A program made the translations under genes and the position numbers. DNA of 64,000 bases. It comes from Ceratodon purpureus. Taxonomy: Eukaryota > Streptophyta > Bryopsida > Pseudoditrichales > Ditrichaceae. Below are positions 25,107-36,492 of this stretch, in pieces; the first letter of the stretch is position 1; each line of letters begins with the position of its first letter. Under the pieces are notes generated by a model. The model ran no database searches. It was not told the origin of the DNA and was given only the letters and a program-made list of their open reading frames with translations. The DNA is taken from the NCBI GenBank assembly GCA_014871385.1, contig CM026426.1, positions 38,085,776-38,149,775 of the forward strand, in the 5' to 3' direction.

Positions 25107-26066
25107 TCAGTAAGTAATTATATCATTAAGAAGTTCAACACACTGATTTCTCCAGAGGTGGCGGTCAGGATATGAAGCGTCAGGAGTGAAAGGGTTACCC
25201 GAGGTCCCGGATTCCGGTCCCCCAATATGATCATCCGTGTCTACGTCGGATTCCCCTTGTTCAGACACATCGTCGTCTCTGCTGGTATTTGTTGGAGACC
25301 TAGTCCTCAGATCCTGCTTAGGCGGAGCGGAGTTGCTTTCATCAATATCTTCATTGTCGTTCCCCGAGTGACGCTCCGTCAACTGGCAGCCGACAAGACA
25401 TGTGCCAGCGAACGCGCCGTTCACAAGTGGACATACCTTGTATCCACTCCAGAGTAACAATCGCCCCACAGCACACCGGATCGTTAACACATCCGGTAAC
25501 TCGCAGAAAGCAGGTGTTTCAGAGAATTCAGGATTGACGGACGAACCTCTCACTATTAGAAAGAAGCTGTGGGGAATCAGGAACCCCTCCCAAGTTCCTT
25601 TAGGAGAGCACTCCAAAATGACTCTAGTGGCAACACTACGCTTTGAACTTCCGGATTCCTCGAGAAGCGCAACTTCCATCTGCTCTGCGAGGTCCAAGAA
25701 TTCCTGAACGGGCTTAATATCTTCTACAACATCCGTGGACGGGCAGCCGACGGCCTTGACGTCATCTTCTTCCACCTCTCCGAAAGGCCTAATGTCCGCC
25801 CCTTCCCACAATATCATGTGTCCTAAGCAGTCGCTCAAGGACTTCACACCCTCATCTGGAAATGGTATATTCATTTCCATGCTGTCTGAAACCTCAATCA
25901 CTTTTACCATTACCACTATAGGATCAAATTCTACTACACGTTGGATCACTCCCATGCCTACATGATAAAGCCCAGAAGTAGTAAGGGCCACAACGACGCC
26001 CCTTTCAACCTTCCACCGCCCTGACTGGGCATTCCTTAGAAACGTCTGGATCGGCTCTACTTCCAT
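25107..26066 (-). CDS. Protein with two tandem copies of one domain, resembling a plant transposon-associated domain (DUF8039-like)
   Basis: The frame runs from ATG 26066 (MEVEPIQTFLRNAQ) to a stop at 25107, 319 residues, with no interruption. Residues about 20-95 contain RGVVVALTTSGLYHVG, VMVKVIEVSDS and CLGHMILWEGADIRPF. Residues about 140-215 contain RVILECSPKGTWEG, FLIVRGSSVN and AVGRLLLWSGYKVCPL. The order (beta-rich start, hydrophobic strand, then G-x(2-3)-L-W at the end) is the same in both, so the protein has a duplicated domain. The pattern recalls DUF8039, which is linked to plant CACTA-type transposon proteins; this assignment is from memory and uncertain. The C-terminal 100 residues are acidic and Ser/Thr-rich, probably disordered. 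It points away from the ParB-like gene at 36.8 kb and shares its palindromic motif upstream. The gypsy element separates the two. Confidence 0.5.
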   Translation of the reverse strand: MEVEPIQTFLRNAQSGRWKVERGVVVALTTSGLYHVGMGVIQRVVEFDPIVVMVKVIEVSDSMEMNIPFPDEGVKSLSDCLGHMILWEGADIRPFGEVEEDDVKAVGCPSTDVVEDIKPVQEFLDLAEQMEVALLEESGSSKRSVATRVILECSPKGTWEGFLIPHSFFLIVRGSSVNPEFSETPAFCELPDVLTIRCAVGRLLLWSGYKVCPLVNGAFAGTCLVGCQLTERHSGNDNEDIDESNSAPPKQDLRTRSPTNTSRDDDVSEQGESDVDTDDHIGGPESGTSGNPFTPDASYPDRHLWRNQCVELLNDIITY

Positions 26067-26088
26067 TGGATAGAACTAGAAGACCTCG

Positions 26089-26250
26089 TTGGCGGGCCGC
26101 CAATAGGGTTGGTGGGAAGTGTCCTAGCCGACGGAGAAGACTGTGTCCGCCGACGACGAACACGCCTCAGCGGGCAGTTGACGCGGATCGGACAACTTAA
26201 AGTGTGCACAGAAATAGTATCCGCCGACAAAGACGGATAGGTCCGCCGAC
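26089..26250. promoter_or_regulatory. Cluster of TCGGCGG half-sites and palindromes upstream of the minus-strand gene
   Basis: Within 160 bp are the perfect palindrome TTGGCGGGCCGCCAA (26089-26103), a degenerate full site TCAGCGGGCAGTTGACG (26167-26183), and half-sites GCCGACGG (about 26128), TCCGCCGACG (26146-26155), TCCGCCGACA (26220) and TCCGCCGACA (26242). They resemble the 17-bp motif found at 36.6-44.6 kb. The position just 5' of ATG 26066 suggests a promoter or protein-binding array. Function is inferred. Confidence 0.45.
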
Positions 26251-26648
26251 AGAGAATGCAAGAGACCTTTTGTGCAAAGCAATACGGTGTCCTCTAACCT
26301 GTCCAATCAGACACTCCTCTCCACTGTCCAATCAGAACGATAGACGAAGACAACGGAAACGGCAATAGAAGGTGCTCGACAGTTACGCACATACGAGAAT
26401 AATATCGGTCCTCTCAAAAACATGTGTGTGAGGACCACTCTCAGAGGGAATCGAAAGTGCAATGACAGAAATAGAATGAAGCATGCGCATCTGACTGGGG
26501 GTTACTTATGATTTCCCAGCAGTACAAATTGGCGCCAGAATCGAATTCAATTTTGCGCGCCTTGAATAGACAAAGATCCCATCATGGCGGCGAGATACCC
26601 CCGCCGTCACAGAACAATGTTGATTCATTATTACAAATTTGAACGTGG
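26251..26648. other. Spacer between the motif cluster and the gypsy element
   Basis: No gene is recognised. The last five bases (26644-26648, CGTGG) are the left copy of the gypsy target-site duplication. Before insertion this spacer continued directly into 36178 onward. Confidence 0.6.
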
Positions 26649-27376
26649 TGTTAGGCTGGGTCTTAGGCATAGAGAAGTGAGATATCCCAAAGTAGTTCCT
26701 AGGGGACCGAGGATTACCCACGGTACAGGGGCTCGCAACAGACTAAGTGATACTTGGGGTGAAGTGTAGTCAGGCCAGGGGAGGTTTGCAACCTTACCCA
26801 GTAATATTATAATAACCCCAGGGTCCTAGGCAGCCAAGGTCGGTCCTAAAGAAAGGCCGTGGGGCTTCGGGGCAGTAGCAACCCCGTTTCCACGTATCCT
26901 TTTTAGAACCTTCAGACTACACGTAAGAGGGGTCAGAGGAGAATTCTGAGCTATGCCTAAGATTGCACAAATATCAGAGACGAGGAGTATAGTGCAGTAA
27001 GAGCAGGATTGGTAACCAAGTACAGACAAGGGAGAGACGACACAAGACTTAGGAAAGTAAAGTAGGAACACCAAGGAGCAGCAAGGGAATAAGGAGCACC
27101 AAGAGTCAGCCAAGCATTACAAGGAAATTACTTAGCATAGATCAAGTTTGTATTAGCCAAAGAGGAGACAGGCGGGGTTCAGCTCGAGAGCTTAAGTCCA
27201 GTCCTAATACAAAATTCAGAGAGCGAGAGCCACTGTTCCCCTACCCCCTTTTATACTAAGGCTATCTACCAGTTTTACTACAGTCTACTGGCAGTGCCGC
27301 CGTTGATTCTACTGCCTGGCTACCATGATCGCTACTTACTGTCCCCCTGACTCCCATGTTACCTTGGCCGGTAACA
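26649..27376 (-). repeat. Gypsy 3' LTR (left copy)
   Basis: 728 bp, TG...CA on the element strand. The end at 27357-27376 is the palindrome TGTTACCTTGGCCGGTAACA. An element-strand TATAAAAG lies at 27248-27255. The frame of 95 codons inside it is an LTR artefact seen in both copies. Confidence 0.95.
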
Positions 27377-27422
27377 TTTTGCCCTCTGTTGTAGAGTGCA
27401 ATCCGTCCTCGGATTGCTTGGT

Positions 27423-29678
27423 TTAGCCACGGGTTCTTCGATGTGCGGGTCTTCTGTCTGGTCGAGTTGCTTCGCGAGGTACCTGCATCTGCTTCCTGGG
27501 AGGGGCTGGGCCACCGTGGAGGGTCGCTATGGCTGCAGCAACACCCCTGTGTATTAGGTTGTGCTTGGAGCGTGAGGTGACAGCATGCTGGTAGACATCA
27601 TAAACAGTCTTACCCAGTATTTTGTTACAAGCGGGGCACTGGACTTGATCGGATTCCGGGTTACTATATATAGCGACTAAGTCAGCATTATTTAGAAAAT
27701 ATTTTCGGACTTCGCTAATAGCTAGATCCACTTCTTCTTCTGCCTCACTCTCGTCGCTGGCCTGTACCTCTAGGTTGTGTTCCTCCTCAATCTTTTTAAG
27801 AGCATCTTTATGGAATTTAAAAGGTTTAGGTCGGAAGGGTACCGTGGGCTGGCTTGGAGAACCTTGGAGCTGTGGCATCCTTGGTGATAGCTGGGGCGGG
27901 GCCGGTCTTGGAGAGTGCTGGGGGGTCTCTTCAATGTCTGTTAAGTGGTCGAGGATGTCCACGCGCTCCTCGGGATTGCCTGGTTCTCCTTGCTGGTCCT
28001 GTTCGGCGTGTGCAAAACCCTGGCCAGGTGCAGAGACCATGGGGTACCAAGAGGGGCCCGAGCTAGAGCTAGGATCCAAGACAACCTCTGTGGGTGGAGA
28101 GACTTCGGGGAGTGTTTGGGTGGTGATGGACATGGGTAAGGATGTCCCCAGTGTCTCGCACATGAGATCCATATCCATGTCCGTTGTCTCCCAATCACGC
28201 TCCGATTGCTCCAAATCCAAGGCAGCTAGGGTGCTGTCGATGCAGTGATTCAGGTACTCCATGGGCGGGGCCTCAGTGACTGGCGGGTGACTTCGGAGAA
28301 ATTCAAATGCGCATGTTGCTATCAGGTTGGCCGCGTTGTGTACCCACCCCGCTTTGTTGGCCTCAAATGTCTCCTGGGCCTGTTCCACGGCGATGCGGTC
28401 TTGCTGCAGTCGGCTGAGTGCCTCAGGGTTGATGGAGGGTACACCCGAGGTTTGCTTTAGTGCGGTGTTGTCGGCAACCAGGGCCTTGCAACGAGCACGA
28501 GCTTCAGCACTCTAAGCCTCCAGGGTTTTAGTGCGGTCCACCAAAATCGTCTTCTCCTTGGTAAGTGTGTCAACATGCTCCTGGGTCGCAGTCAACTCAT
28601 TTTCCAAGTTCTTCACGTGTTCCCTGAGGTTGTGGAGAGTCTGCTTTGTCTCCTCATTTTGCTGATGGTGCTCCAGTTGGGCTGCGGCTAGGCGTTTCTC
28701 AGCCTGTATCTGAGCTGCCTGGATAGTCTTGGTGGCCTTGCGTCTAAGGCGATCCTCGAAGTCCTTGTGAGCCGAGGTCAAGGCGCGATGCTCCTGTTCT
28801 GCTCCATGAACGAACTGAAACATAGCCTCCATGCAGTCCGCCACAGCCGTGCGCTTGGCATGGAATTCCATGGTGTGCGGTCCCCAAGTTGATGGTGTAG
28901 CGATGTCCCGCGCTGGCGATGGTGAGATCAGTCGGGGTCGTTTGCTGGGCCCTGGCGGTGTGGAGCTCTGAGCTGCTGCCGCAGCAATCTCACGCTGGAC
29001 GTCAAGAAATGTCCCTATGATTGGTGGTTGGTTATTCCGCTTGGGGAAAGAAAGAAAGTGCGTAATGTAGGCCGAGAGAAAAGGTCCAATGGGGCTTGAA
29101 TAAACCGGATTTCGACGGTAGCCGCGCAGTTGAACCTTAAAATTTTCTTCCAACAACAACCCCCAATTAATCTGTTCGCCCTTGTCGGCCAGCAGGAGGA
29201 GACTGAGCTGTGCGGGCAGAATCCCGTTACAGTTATTCTGGAAGTAGACCTGGCTGAGCAGTCCGCGCATCCTTGCAAACCACGGATCCTTCAGAACTTG
29301 ACCAAGCGCAAAAATGTCATACCTGCCGTCTTTCTTGGCGATGTTGGCGTAGGGCGTGAGATCTGGTTCGAGCTGTGTACACGCAGGGCTCCACTCCGTG
29401 GCGCCGAGGCCATCCCACCCAAAAAACTTAAGCAAATACCTACTGGAATACTGTACTAGGACTCCTTCAACTATGCCGGATGGGAACTGCTCATCCTCTG
29501 GTTGCTGCTGATTAGAGGTAACGAATTCACGACAATGCTGGATGTTTACCTTGCCTTCCAAGAGAGTGTAGTATCTGCCCAATCCGGTCTTCTGTGTCCA
29601 AGTCAGGTCCGGCTGCCGCTTCCATTCCATGATCTGTCTTGGGACGAAGAAGGGTGGAGGATGCTTCTTGCTCGCCAT
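27423..29678 (-). pseudogene. Gypsy extra ORF (ORF3): transposon-type domain, coiled coil, zf-XS-like finger
   Basis: The most likely start is ATG 29678 (MASKKHPPPFFVPRQIMEWK), giving 751 codons with one TAG at 28512-28514. Residues about 10-235 form an ordered domain (INWGLLLEENFKVQLRGYRR, SSPIGPFLSAYITHFL) resembling the conserved ORF domain of some plant retrotransposon and transposon proteins. Residues about 310-430 are a long coiled coil (RRKATKTIQAAQIQAEKRLA and following), which the stop interrupts. A Pro/Ser-rich linker follows. The C-terminal part has CPACNKILGKTVYDVYQHAV then SKHNLIHRGVAAAI. This C-x2-C-x(n)-QHA-x(n)-H pattern is like the XS zinc finger of SGS3/FDM RNA-silencing proteins. 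The upstream Pro-rich extension to 30164 is probably untranslated. The function is unknown; position resembles the env-like or accessory ORF of other plant elements. Confidence 0.65.
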
Positions 29679-30290
29679 GGTCTCCCTGGTGGACTGACTC
29701 GCTACTGTGTGATGGTGCAGGGAAATGTGAAGAGGAGGCGATGGCGGGGAGAGATGGCGGGAGCAGGAAGGAGGGGCAGTATGTGGAGCTGGAGAGACTC
29801 GCGCTGGCGCACAAGGGAAGTGCAGGGGACGTCCAGGCTGCCGTGGGAGAAATGGGATAACCAAGGGACCCGAGGAAGATGATTTGAGATGTCTTGGGCA
29901 TGGTGTGACTGGGTGGGCTTGATGTAGAGAGAGGGGGCTGCGCCTTGGCGGCTGGAGATGGAAGTGACCGCCTAGCGAGAAGGGTGGCGGCGGTGGCCTA
30001 CTGTTGTGGGGCCTATGGCTGATCCCGGGTGTCCCTGGGTTATGATGCCTTTGATGGTTAGTGTGGCCTAGATCCACTCGAATGTGGCTGACATGGATTT
30101 CAAGGAGTATCGATGTCACATCATGAGTTGTTTTTTGTGAATTTTGGCTGTTATGGAGTCCCATGGATGTTAAAGCTCGGCTGATGCGCTCTTGTGTTGT
30201 GGGATATACTTGGATAGCATTGTCATTGGGTAGTATGGTGTCTGTGCCAGAATCTTCCCTTGTTGCTGGAGGAACTGGGTCTGTTGTGGC

Positions 30291-33200
30291 CTAGAGGGCT
30301 TCTTGGGCCTCGTTTGCCAAGGTTTGATTGATATCACCCAAGGTAAGTACAGGGAAAGTAATCGGGTTCGTGGAGTGATACTGTTTTAATTTTGTAGTGT
30401 TGACTATGGTTCCTTGGGGGTCATAATTATCACGGTTAACTAAGAGTACTGTGTTATTTGGGAGTACAAGCTGAACCCGATAGGGGCCATTCCAGATCGA
30501 TTCAAATTTTGTTTTTCTGAGCTTGGGATCCCGGGGGCACCACAAAACTAGATCCCCCTTTTGAAAGAACCGAGGAGGCCTTGACGCTTGGAAGTATTTG
30601 GCGGTTAGTTCCTGCTTGCTTGTGATATTTTTCATGGCTAGGGCCCTGACCTCTTCTAGATGGTGTATGTCATGGAGTCGGGCAGCTAGAACCCGATGTG
30701 GGCTATAGTCCCTGGGTTACAAGGAACTAAAAGTTGGTGCAATGTACTCGGTAGGTAATAAGGTTTGGGTGCCATAAACCAGTTCAAACGGGCTGGACTG
30801 CGTGGCGCTCTTGGTGGCTACCCTGTAGGCCCAGAGTGCAGCTGATAAGCAATCATCCCAATCTGCTTGGTTGGCATGGACAAATCTGCGAAGCATATTG
30901 ATTAGTGTCTTATTAGTTGATTCTGCTTGTCCATTTCCCTGGGGGTAGTATACCGTGCTGGTGCGGTGTTTGATTATGTGATTGTCCAGAAGATCTTCAA
31001 TAACTGCATTTACAAAATGTGAACCTTGGTCCGACACGATTTCCAAGGGGCAACCAAAACGTGTAATAATATTCTCGTATATAAACGTAGCAGTGACCAC
31101 AGCGGTATTGTTCCGGAGGGGTCGAGCCTCGACCCATTTAGTGGTATAATCTGTGGCTGCAAGGATGTATTTGTACCCTTGGCGTGTGGCTGGGCGGATA
31201 GGTCCCACAAAATCTAAGCCCCAGCGTTGGAAAGGGCCAAGTGGGGTTATGGATTTCAAGGGCACGCGTCCCTGGTGCTGGAAGTTTGTAGTCGAAACTT
31301 GGCAGGCATGGCAGTTTTTAATGTATGTGTAGACATCTTTGTATAGTGTGGGCCACCAATATTTAGCAGTAAGTATTTTTTTAATGGTGGTCTCGGGTCC
31401 TTGGTGTCCTCCTGCAGGGCCATTGTGAAGTGCAGCGATAATGGACTCTTGTTGGGATGCCGGTATACATAAACGAAGTTCCTGGTCAGGACCTTGGCGA
31501 TATAATTGGCTCTGCACCATGGTGTAGGGGAGTGTGGTTCGAACAAAGCTGATTTTCTTGGTACCAGTCAGCCCTGAGGGGATGGTTCCCTGGGTTAAGT
31601 AACACATTATATCCGTACGCCAATCACCCTGGGGATCCATGGTTATACTGGCTGTTTGAAGGTACGGCTCATTGAAGGAGTCGTCGATGCCTTCCTCGGT
31701 TGCCTGGGAGTCCCTGGACAGATAATCTGCTACAACGTGTCTTTTACCGGGGACATAGACTACTTCGAAATCGTATTCCAGGAGTATCATGATCCATCGA
31801 GCTACGCGGCCGGTGACCAAAGGCTGGTTGACCAGGTATGAGAGGCTGTGATGGTCTACCATGAATCTAAATTTGTTGCCTAGTAAGTAATGTCTAAATT
31901 TTTTAACTGCATAAATCATGGCTAGTGCCTCTCGTTCCGTGGTTGAATAATTTCGTTCGGCTTGGTTTAGCAGGCGGCTTGCATAGGCTACGGGTTGGTC
32001 ATATTTTCCTTGTAAGTTTTGGGCCAACATGACTCCCACAGCAATATTGGATGCATCAGTGTGCACATGGAAAGGTTTGGTCCAATCTAGGGCAATTAGA
32101 ATAGGAGCCCTAGAGTAAGCTTCCTTGATTTTTTCCAGGGCAGTCTGAGCAGCTGGGGTCCAGTCCTTGGGATAAGTATACCCTGCATGGTTTAATGCTG
32201 TGATAGGAGCGGTAATGTGAGCCAATTTTTCGATGTAGATTCTGTTAAATTGGGATAGTCCTAGGAGTCTTTGTACACCCTTCTGATTTGTGGGAGGGGT
32301 CATGTTTAGGATGTCTTGGATTTTTTCAGGGTCTGGAAGTTTGCCATGCTTACATACTATGTACCCCAAGATGACTCCTGCGAAAAATAGGAACATACAT
32401 TTTTCTGCATTTAGACTTACACCATTTGCCCTGCAGGCCTGGAATATTTGTCTGAGGTGGGAAACGTGTTCTTCCAAGCGACCATAGACTGTCCCATCAT
32501 CCAAATATATGCGGAAAAACCTTTTGAGGTATGGTCTGAAAATTAGTTCCATAACTCTTTGGAATGTCATGGGGGCATTTTTGGCACCAAAGGGCATTCT
32601 TTCGAATTGATATGGGCCCCATTCCGTGGAAAATGCAGTTTTACCCTTATCTTGCTCGGCCATGGCTACCTGGTAGTATCCCGAAAAGCAATCTAGGAAT
32701 GAATACATCTCATGGCCAGCTACCTCGTCTATGATTTCTTCCATGTAGGGTAAGGGGTAGTGATCTTTCTTGGTGGCGGCATTGAGTTTTCGGAAATCCA
32801 CACAAATTCTAAGTGTGCCATTTTTCTTAGGAATGATTACCATGGGTGACAACCAAGGTGCTGAATCGACAGGTGATATAAACTTCGCCTGTAATAATTT
32901 GTCCAATTCTGCTTTCACTCGGATAGCATAGTTGGGGTTCATCCTGTACCTTCTCTGTTGTACCAGGGTTGCACCTGGGACCAAGTCAATAGTGTGTTCA
33001 GCTATAGTGCGTGGAATTCCCTGTAAATCTTCATGTCCCCATGCAAAAATATCATGGTATTCATGGAAGAGTGCAATAGCGGCCTGTTTCACAGGACTAG
33101 GGGCGTCTGCGTTAATTTTGATGTATTGTGGTTTTTCTGGGGTTCCCAAATTTACTAGCTCCACTCGTTCCTTGGCGCCGTGGGTCCATCCAGTGATGAC

Positions 33201-34622
33201 TTCTTTCTGTAGTGCTTGGGATGCAGGGATGGCATTAATGGTGACATTTTCCCTGACTTCCTTGGAGAAGTGTTCTGGGATATCCATTTTGTCTTGTTCG
33301 GCTACCAGGCTAGCTAGATGTATCTCAGCTAGTGGGATTAAATCGGGGTGAGCTTGAAATACCAAGGCTTCTTGTTCCGGGGAGAGACCTTTAATCCAAT
33401 TTGTTCCTGCTTTATGTCTAATTTGATCCGCTTTTGCCCTTGTGATGCAGCTGTCCACTGGGATGACCACGGTCTGGTTTTGGCGTTGTATCCGAATTTG
33501 GTTCCTTGACCAATCATGGATGGCGCTCATGTCACGAAGCCAAGGGCGTCCAAGGATGATAGGGAAGCTACTGCTATCTGGCATATCAATCACTACAAAT
33601 GTGGCCGGGGTGGATACTCCATGGGTAGTAATTGGTACTGCACTTAGTATGCCCAGCGGGGTTACTGGAGCATCATTTGCCATGCGCAGTATGAACTGAG
33701 CCTGCTTAGGTGGGGGCAATCCCAAGTATTCCCGGAGATGGTTACTCATTACGTTAACGCCGGAGCCACCATCTACCAGCACATTGCCAAGTTCATGGTT
33801 TCCCAGCTGCAGATGAATGACAGCAGCGTCTGGGTCCAGAGTGGTAGAATTAACCTCAATGACTGTTTGGTCATTAATGGTTTCTGGCATAGAGGCCTGT
33901 TGTAGATACTTTTGGAGTTCAGGGCTTAGTTTTAATAATTTGGCCAGGGTGATGGTGACATTGGTGTTATCTAGGATTTTTTGCATGCCCAGGTCGACCA
34001 CGGGTGTTTCTAGGTCTTGTTGGATTTCTTTTCGTATCGTGTGGAATCTTTCCCAATGATTGTCTGGGAAGGGCTTTCGATGCTCGGTTACATGTTCCGG
34101 GTCTGTATTTTTTGACCTCGTGGTGACCACGGCGGTACTGATGGTGGCCACGTTGGTTTCCGGGCCATGTACCTCCGTTAGAGTTACTCCTCCACGACGT
34201 AGACCAGGGTTATGTTTCTGAGAGTCGGATGGTGGCGTTCCATGCTTACCCTGGGTGTTGTGGTTCTGGGCCCATCTTTGTCTGAGCACTGGACACTGGC
34301 TCCTTCGGTGTTGCAGTGAGCCACATTCCCAACAGGCGTCGCTTCTGCCTGGTTGGAAAGCATCTACATTTATCTCTTCGGGAAACATGGCAGCCGCAGT
34401 TGGCCTTGGTCGCCGAGTGTCTTCTAGGCGGCTATTTCTGGAAGCGAACCAACATCGTCCACTGTGGGTTTTTCCACAGGTAGCGCACGGTGTTAAGATG
34501 GATCGAGCCTCGGGGCGAAAATTTGGCAAAGGTAACAAGGGTGCCTGGATTTTTTGTAAGGCTCCAAGTTCCCTGCTGATATCATTCGCGGCTGTGAGGA
34601 TATCTTGGAGTGTTTTGACACC
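30291..34622 (-). pseudogene. Gypsy pol: protease, reverse transcriptase, RNase H, integrase
   Basis: The frame continues directly from gag after a TGA. It has two zinc knuckles (CATCGKTHSGRC and CWECGSLQHRRSQC), an aspartic protease with DGGSGVN, and an RT with the catalytic IYLDDGTVYG. RNase H has VHTDASNIAVG and TTEREALAMIYAV. Integrase has an HHCC finger (GGHQ ... CHACQ) and the DDE residues in LDFVGPI, IVSDQGSHF and YYPQGNGQAES. A GPY/F-like end (ESIWNGPYRVQLV) follows. A TAA at 30717-30719 interrupts the integrase C-terminal region. TAG at 30291 may be the genuine end or a further C-to-T change, because the frame remains open beyond it. All active-site residues that I can check are present. 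Confidence 0.9.
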
Positions 34623-35372
34623 TCAGATGACGATCCCTTGTTGAATCCATGGTAGTAATCCTTTTTTGAACCATTCGCACAAATAATCCTCCTCAGGTCG
34701 TTGGCTTAGTTTATCTGCCAATTGTTTGAACCTGTCATAGAATTTATCTACGGGCTCGTTTCTTTCTTGGGATATACTGCCTAAGGCCCGCAATATTTCA
34801 GAGCTTGTTTTGAGTTTTCTAAATTTCTGTAGAAAACTACGCTCCATATCGTCCCAGGTTGCATTCATATGATCGGTTTCAAAATAAATGTACCAGTTAA
34901 TGTGGTTCCCTTGGAGAGTGGTCCCAAAAATGTTTTGCAAGTCTGCCGGGTTATTAATCCCATTGGTGCGTGCAATAACCTTGAATCGGCGTATATGCCA
35001 ATCAGGATCTCCTGATTCATCAGAAACAGGGTAGGGAATTTTGGGCAACTTGGCTTGTCTTTCATGGTCGCTGCCAGTGGTGGTTGCAGTGAGGTTTCCC
35101 CTGGGTAGAGTGGCTGACCGCAGCGGTTCTACCGGTGCCTCAGAGGTCTGGGGGTATACTTGGTTGGCTCCAAGAGTTCTGCTGTCTTGTAAGGTCTGGT
35201 ACTGATTGCTAAGCAGTTCAATCTTAGCATTGGTTTCGTCATTTTTGGCGACTAGGTCAGTCATTTGTTGTTTCATCCATTGTAGGAATTCTTTTGTGAC
35301 ATCTGGGTCATCTTGTTGGGCAGTTTCTTCTGCCTCGGAATTTCTTTCTGAGGTGACTTTTCTGGGTGGCAT
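34623..35372 (-). pseudogene. Gypsy gag
   Basis: ATG 35372 (MPPRKVTSERNSEAEETAQQ) starts a 249-residue protein with an N-terminal coiled coil (MKQQMTDLVAKNDETNAKIE) and the retrotransposon gag core (DPDWHIRRFKVIARTNGINN, WDDMERSFLQKFRKL, EPVDKFYDRFKQLADKL). TGA at 34623-34625 sits where CGA (Arg) is expected; the next codons continue sensibly into the zinc-knuckle part. Gag and pol are thus in one frame and were probably a single polyprotein. Confidence 0.9.
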
Positions 35373-35444
35373 GGTGTTGTACTAAAAAAGACTGGGAAGC
35401 TTGGGTGTTATCTCAACATTCCATCCCCAGCATGGTCGTCAAAA

Positions 35445-36172
35445 TGTTAGGCTGGGTCTTAGGCATGGAGAAGTGAGATATCCCAAAGTAGTTCCTAGGG
35501 GACCGAGGATTACCCACGGTACAGGGGCTCGCAACAGACTAAGTGATACTTGGGGTGAGGTGTAGTCAGGCCAGGGGAGGTTTGCAACCTTACCCAGTAA
35601 TATTATAATAACCCCAGGGTCCTAGGCAGCCAAGGTCGGTCCTAAAGAAAGGCCGTGGGGCTTCGGGGCAGTAGCAACCCCGTTTCCACGTATCCTTTTT
35701 AGAACCTTCAGACTACACGTAAGAGGGGTCAGAGGAGAATTCTGAGCTATGCCTAAGATTGCACAAATATCAGAGACGAGGAGTATAGTGCAGTAAGAGC
35801 AGGATTGGTAACCAAGTACAGACAAGGGAGAGACGACACAAGACTTAGGAAAGTAAAGTAGGAACACCAAGGAGCAGCAAGGGAATAAGGAGCACCAAGA
35901 GTCAGCCAAGCATTACAAGGAAATTACTTAGCATAGATCAAGTTTGTATTAGCCAAAGAGGAGACAGGCGGGGTTCAGCTCGAGAGCTTAAGTCCAGTCC
36001 TAATACAAAATTCAGAGAGCGAGAGCCACTGTTCCCCTACCCCCTTTTATACTAAGGCTATCTACCAGTTTTACTACAGTCTACTGGCAATGCCGCCGTT
36101 GATTCTACTGCCTGGCTACCATGATCGCTACTTACTGTCCCCCTGACTCCCATGTTACCTTGGCCGGTAACA
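35445..36172 (-). repeat. Gypsy 5' LTR (right copy)
   Basis: 728 bp, matching the left LTR at all but three noticed sites. This copy is the element's promoter end: TATAAAAG on the minus strand at 36044-36051, with transcription expected leftward. The sequence just inside (35444 downward, TTTTGACGACCATGCTGGGG on the element strand) should hold the primer-binding site; I could not assign the tRNA. Confidence 0.95.
36044..36051 (-). promoter_or_regulatory. TATA box of the gypsy 5' LTR
   Basis: TATAAAAG on the minus strand about 120 bp from the outer end of the LTR, followed by a G-rich stretch. An identical copy lies at 27248-27255 in the other LTR. Assignment rests on sequence and position only. 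Confidence 0.6.
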
Positions 36173-36492
36173 CGTGGCGATTGGAGCAGCTGTCACATCA
36201 GTCACCCACGATGTTCAGGTCCATCATGACCTGGTGACGGATTCAAGAAAAGTCACAACACGTCCCATCAAAATCCTATGTGGCATGATGGGACGGATGT
36301 GAGGGATGACCATCCATGCATAGATGGTATGTACATGGCCATACGTCATGTCCCATCGAGCGTGACGATTCAGTCTCGGCAGGTGGGGGTCTGCACGGTA
36401 TACACCCGTCACTCCCGACATTTCCTCCTCATGTCCAGCCTTCTCTTTTTCAGCTCTCTTTTGTCCTCTTCTCAGCGCTCCGCGGAGGTCGC

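Larger units (their letters stand above)
26649..36172 (-). mobile_element. Full-length Ty3/gypsy LTR retrotransposon, 9524 bp, minus strand
   Basis: Two 728-bp LTRs (26649-27376 and 35445-36172) bound the element, and CGTGG is duplicated at 26644-26648 and 36173-36177. By eye the LTRs differ at three sites, all A/G transitions, so the insertion is young. Inside, on the minus strand, are gag, a protease-RT-RNase H-integrase pol, and an extra third ORF. All three lie in one reading frame, broken only by point nonsense codons. Domain order PR-RT-RH-INT places it in Ty3/gypsy. No chromodomain follows integrase, so I favour a non-chromovirus lineage. It has separated a divergent gene pair that shares the GTCGGC motif. 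Confidence 0.95.

Noticed and set aside
26826..27113. 95-codon protein found twice (also 35622-35909)
   Set aside because: Both copies are inside the gypsy LTRs and are identical for that reason; no evidence of coding.
29679..30164. Pro/His-rich N-terminal extension of gypsy ORF3
   Set aside because: Low-complexity; the ordered protein begins at ATG 29678, so the open frame upstream is probably leader.
30717..34059. Plus-strand ORFs across gypsy pol
   Set aside because: They are shadows of the strongly supported minus-strand pol frame.
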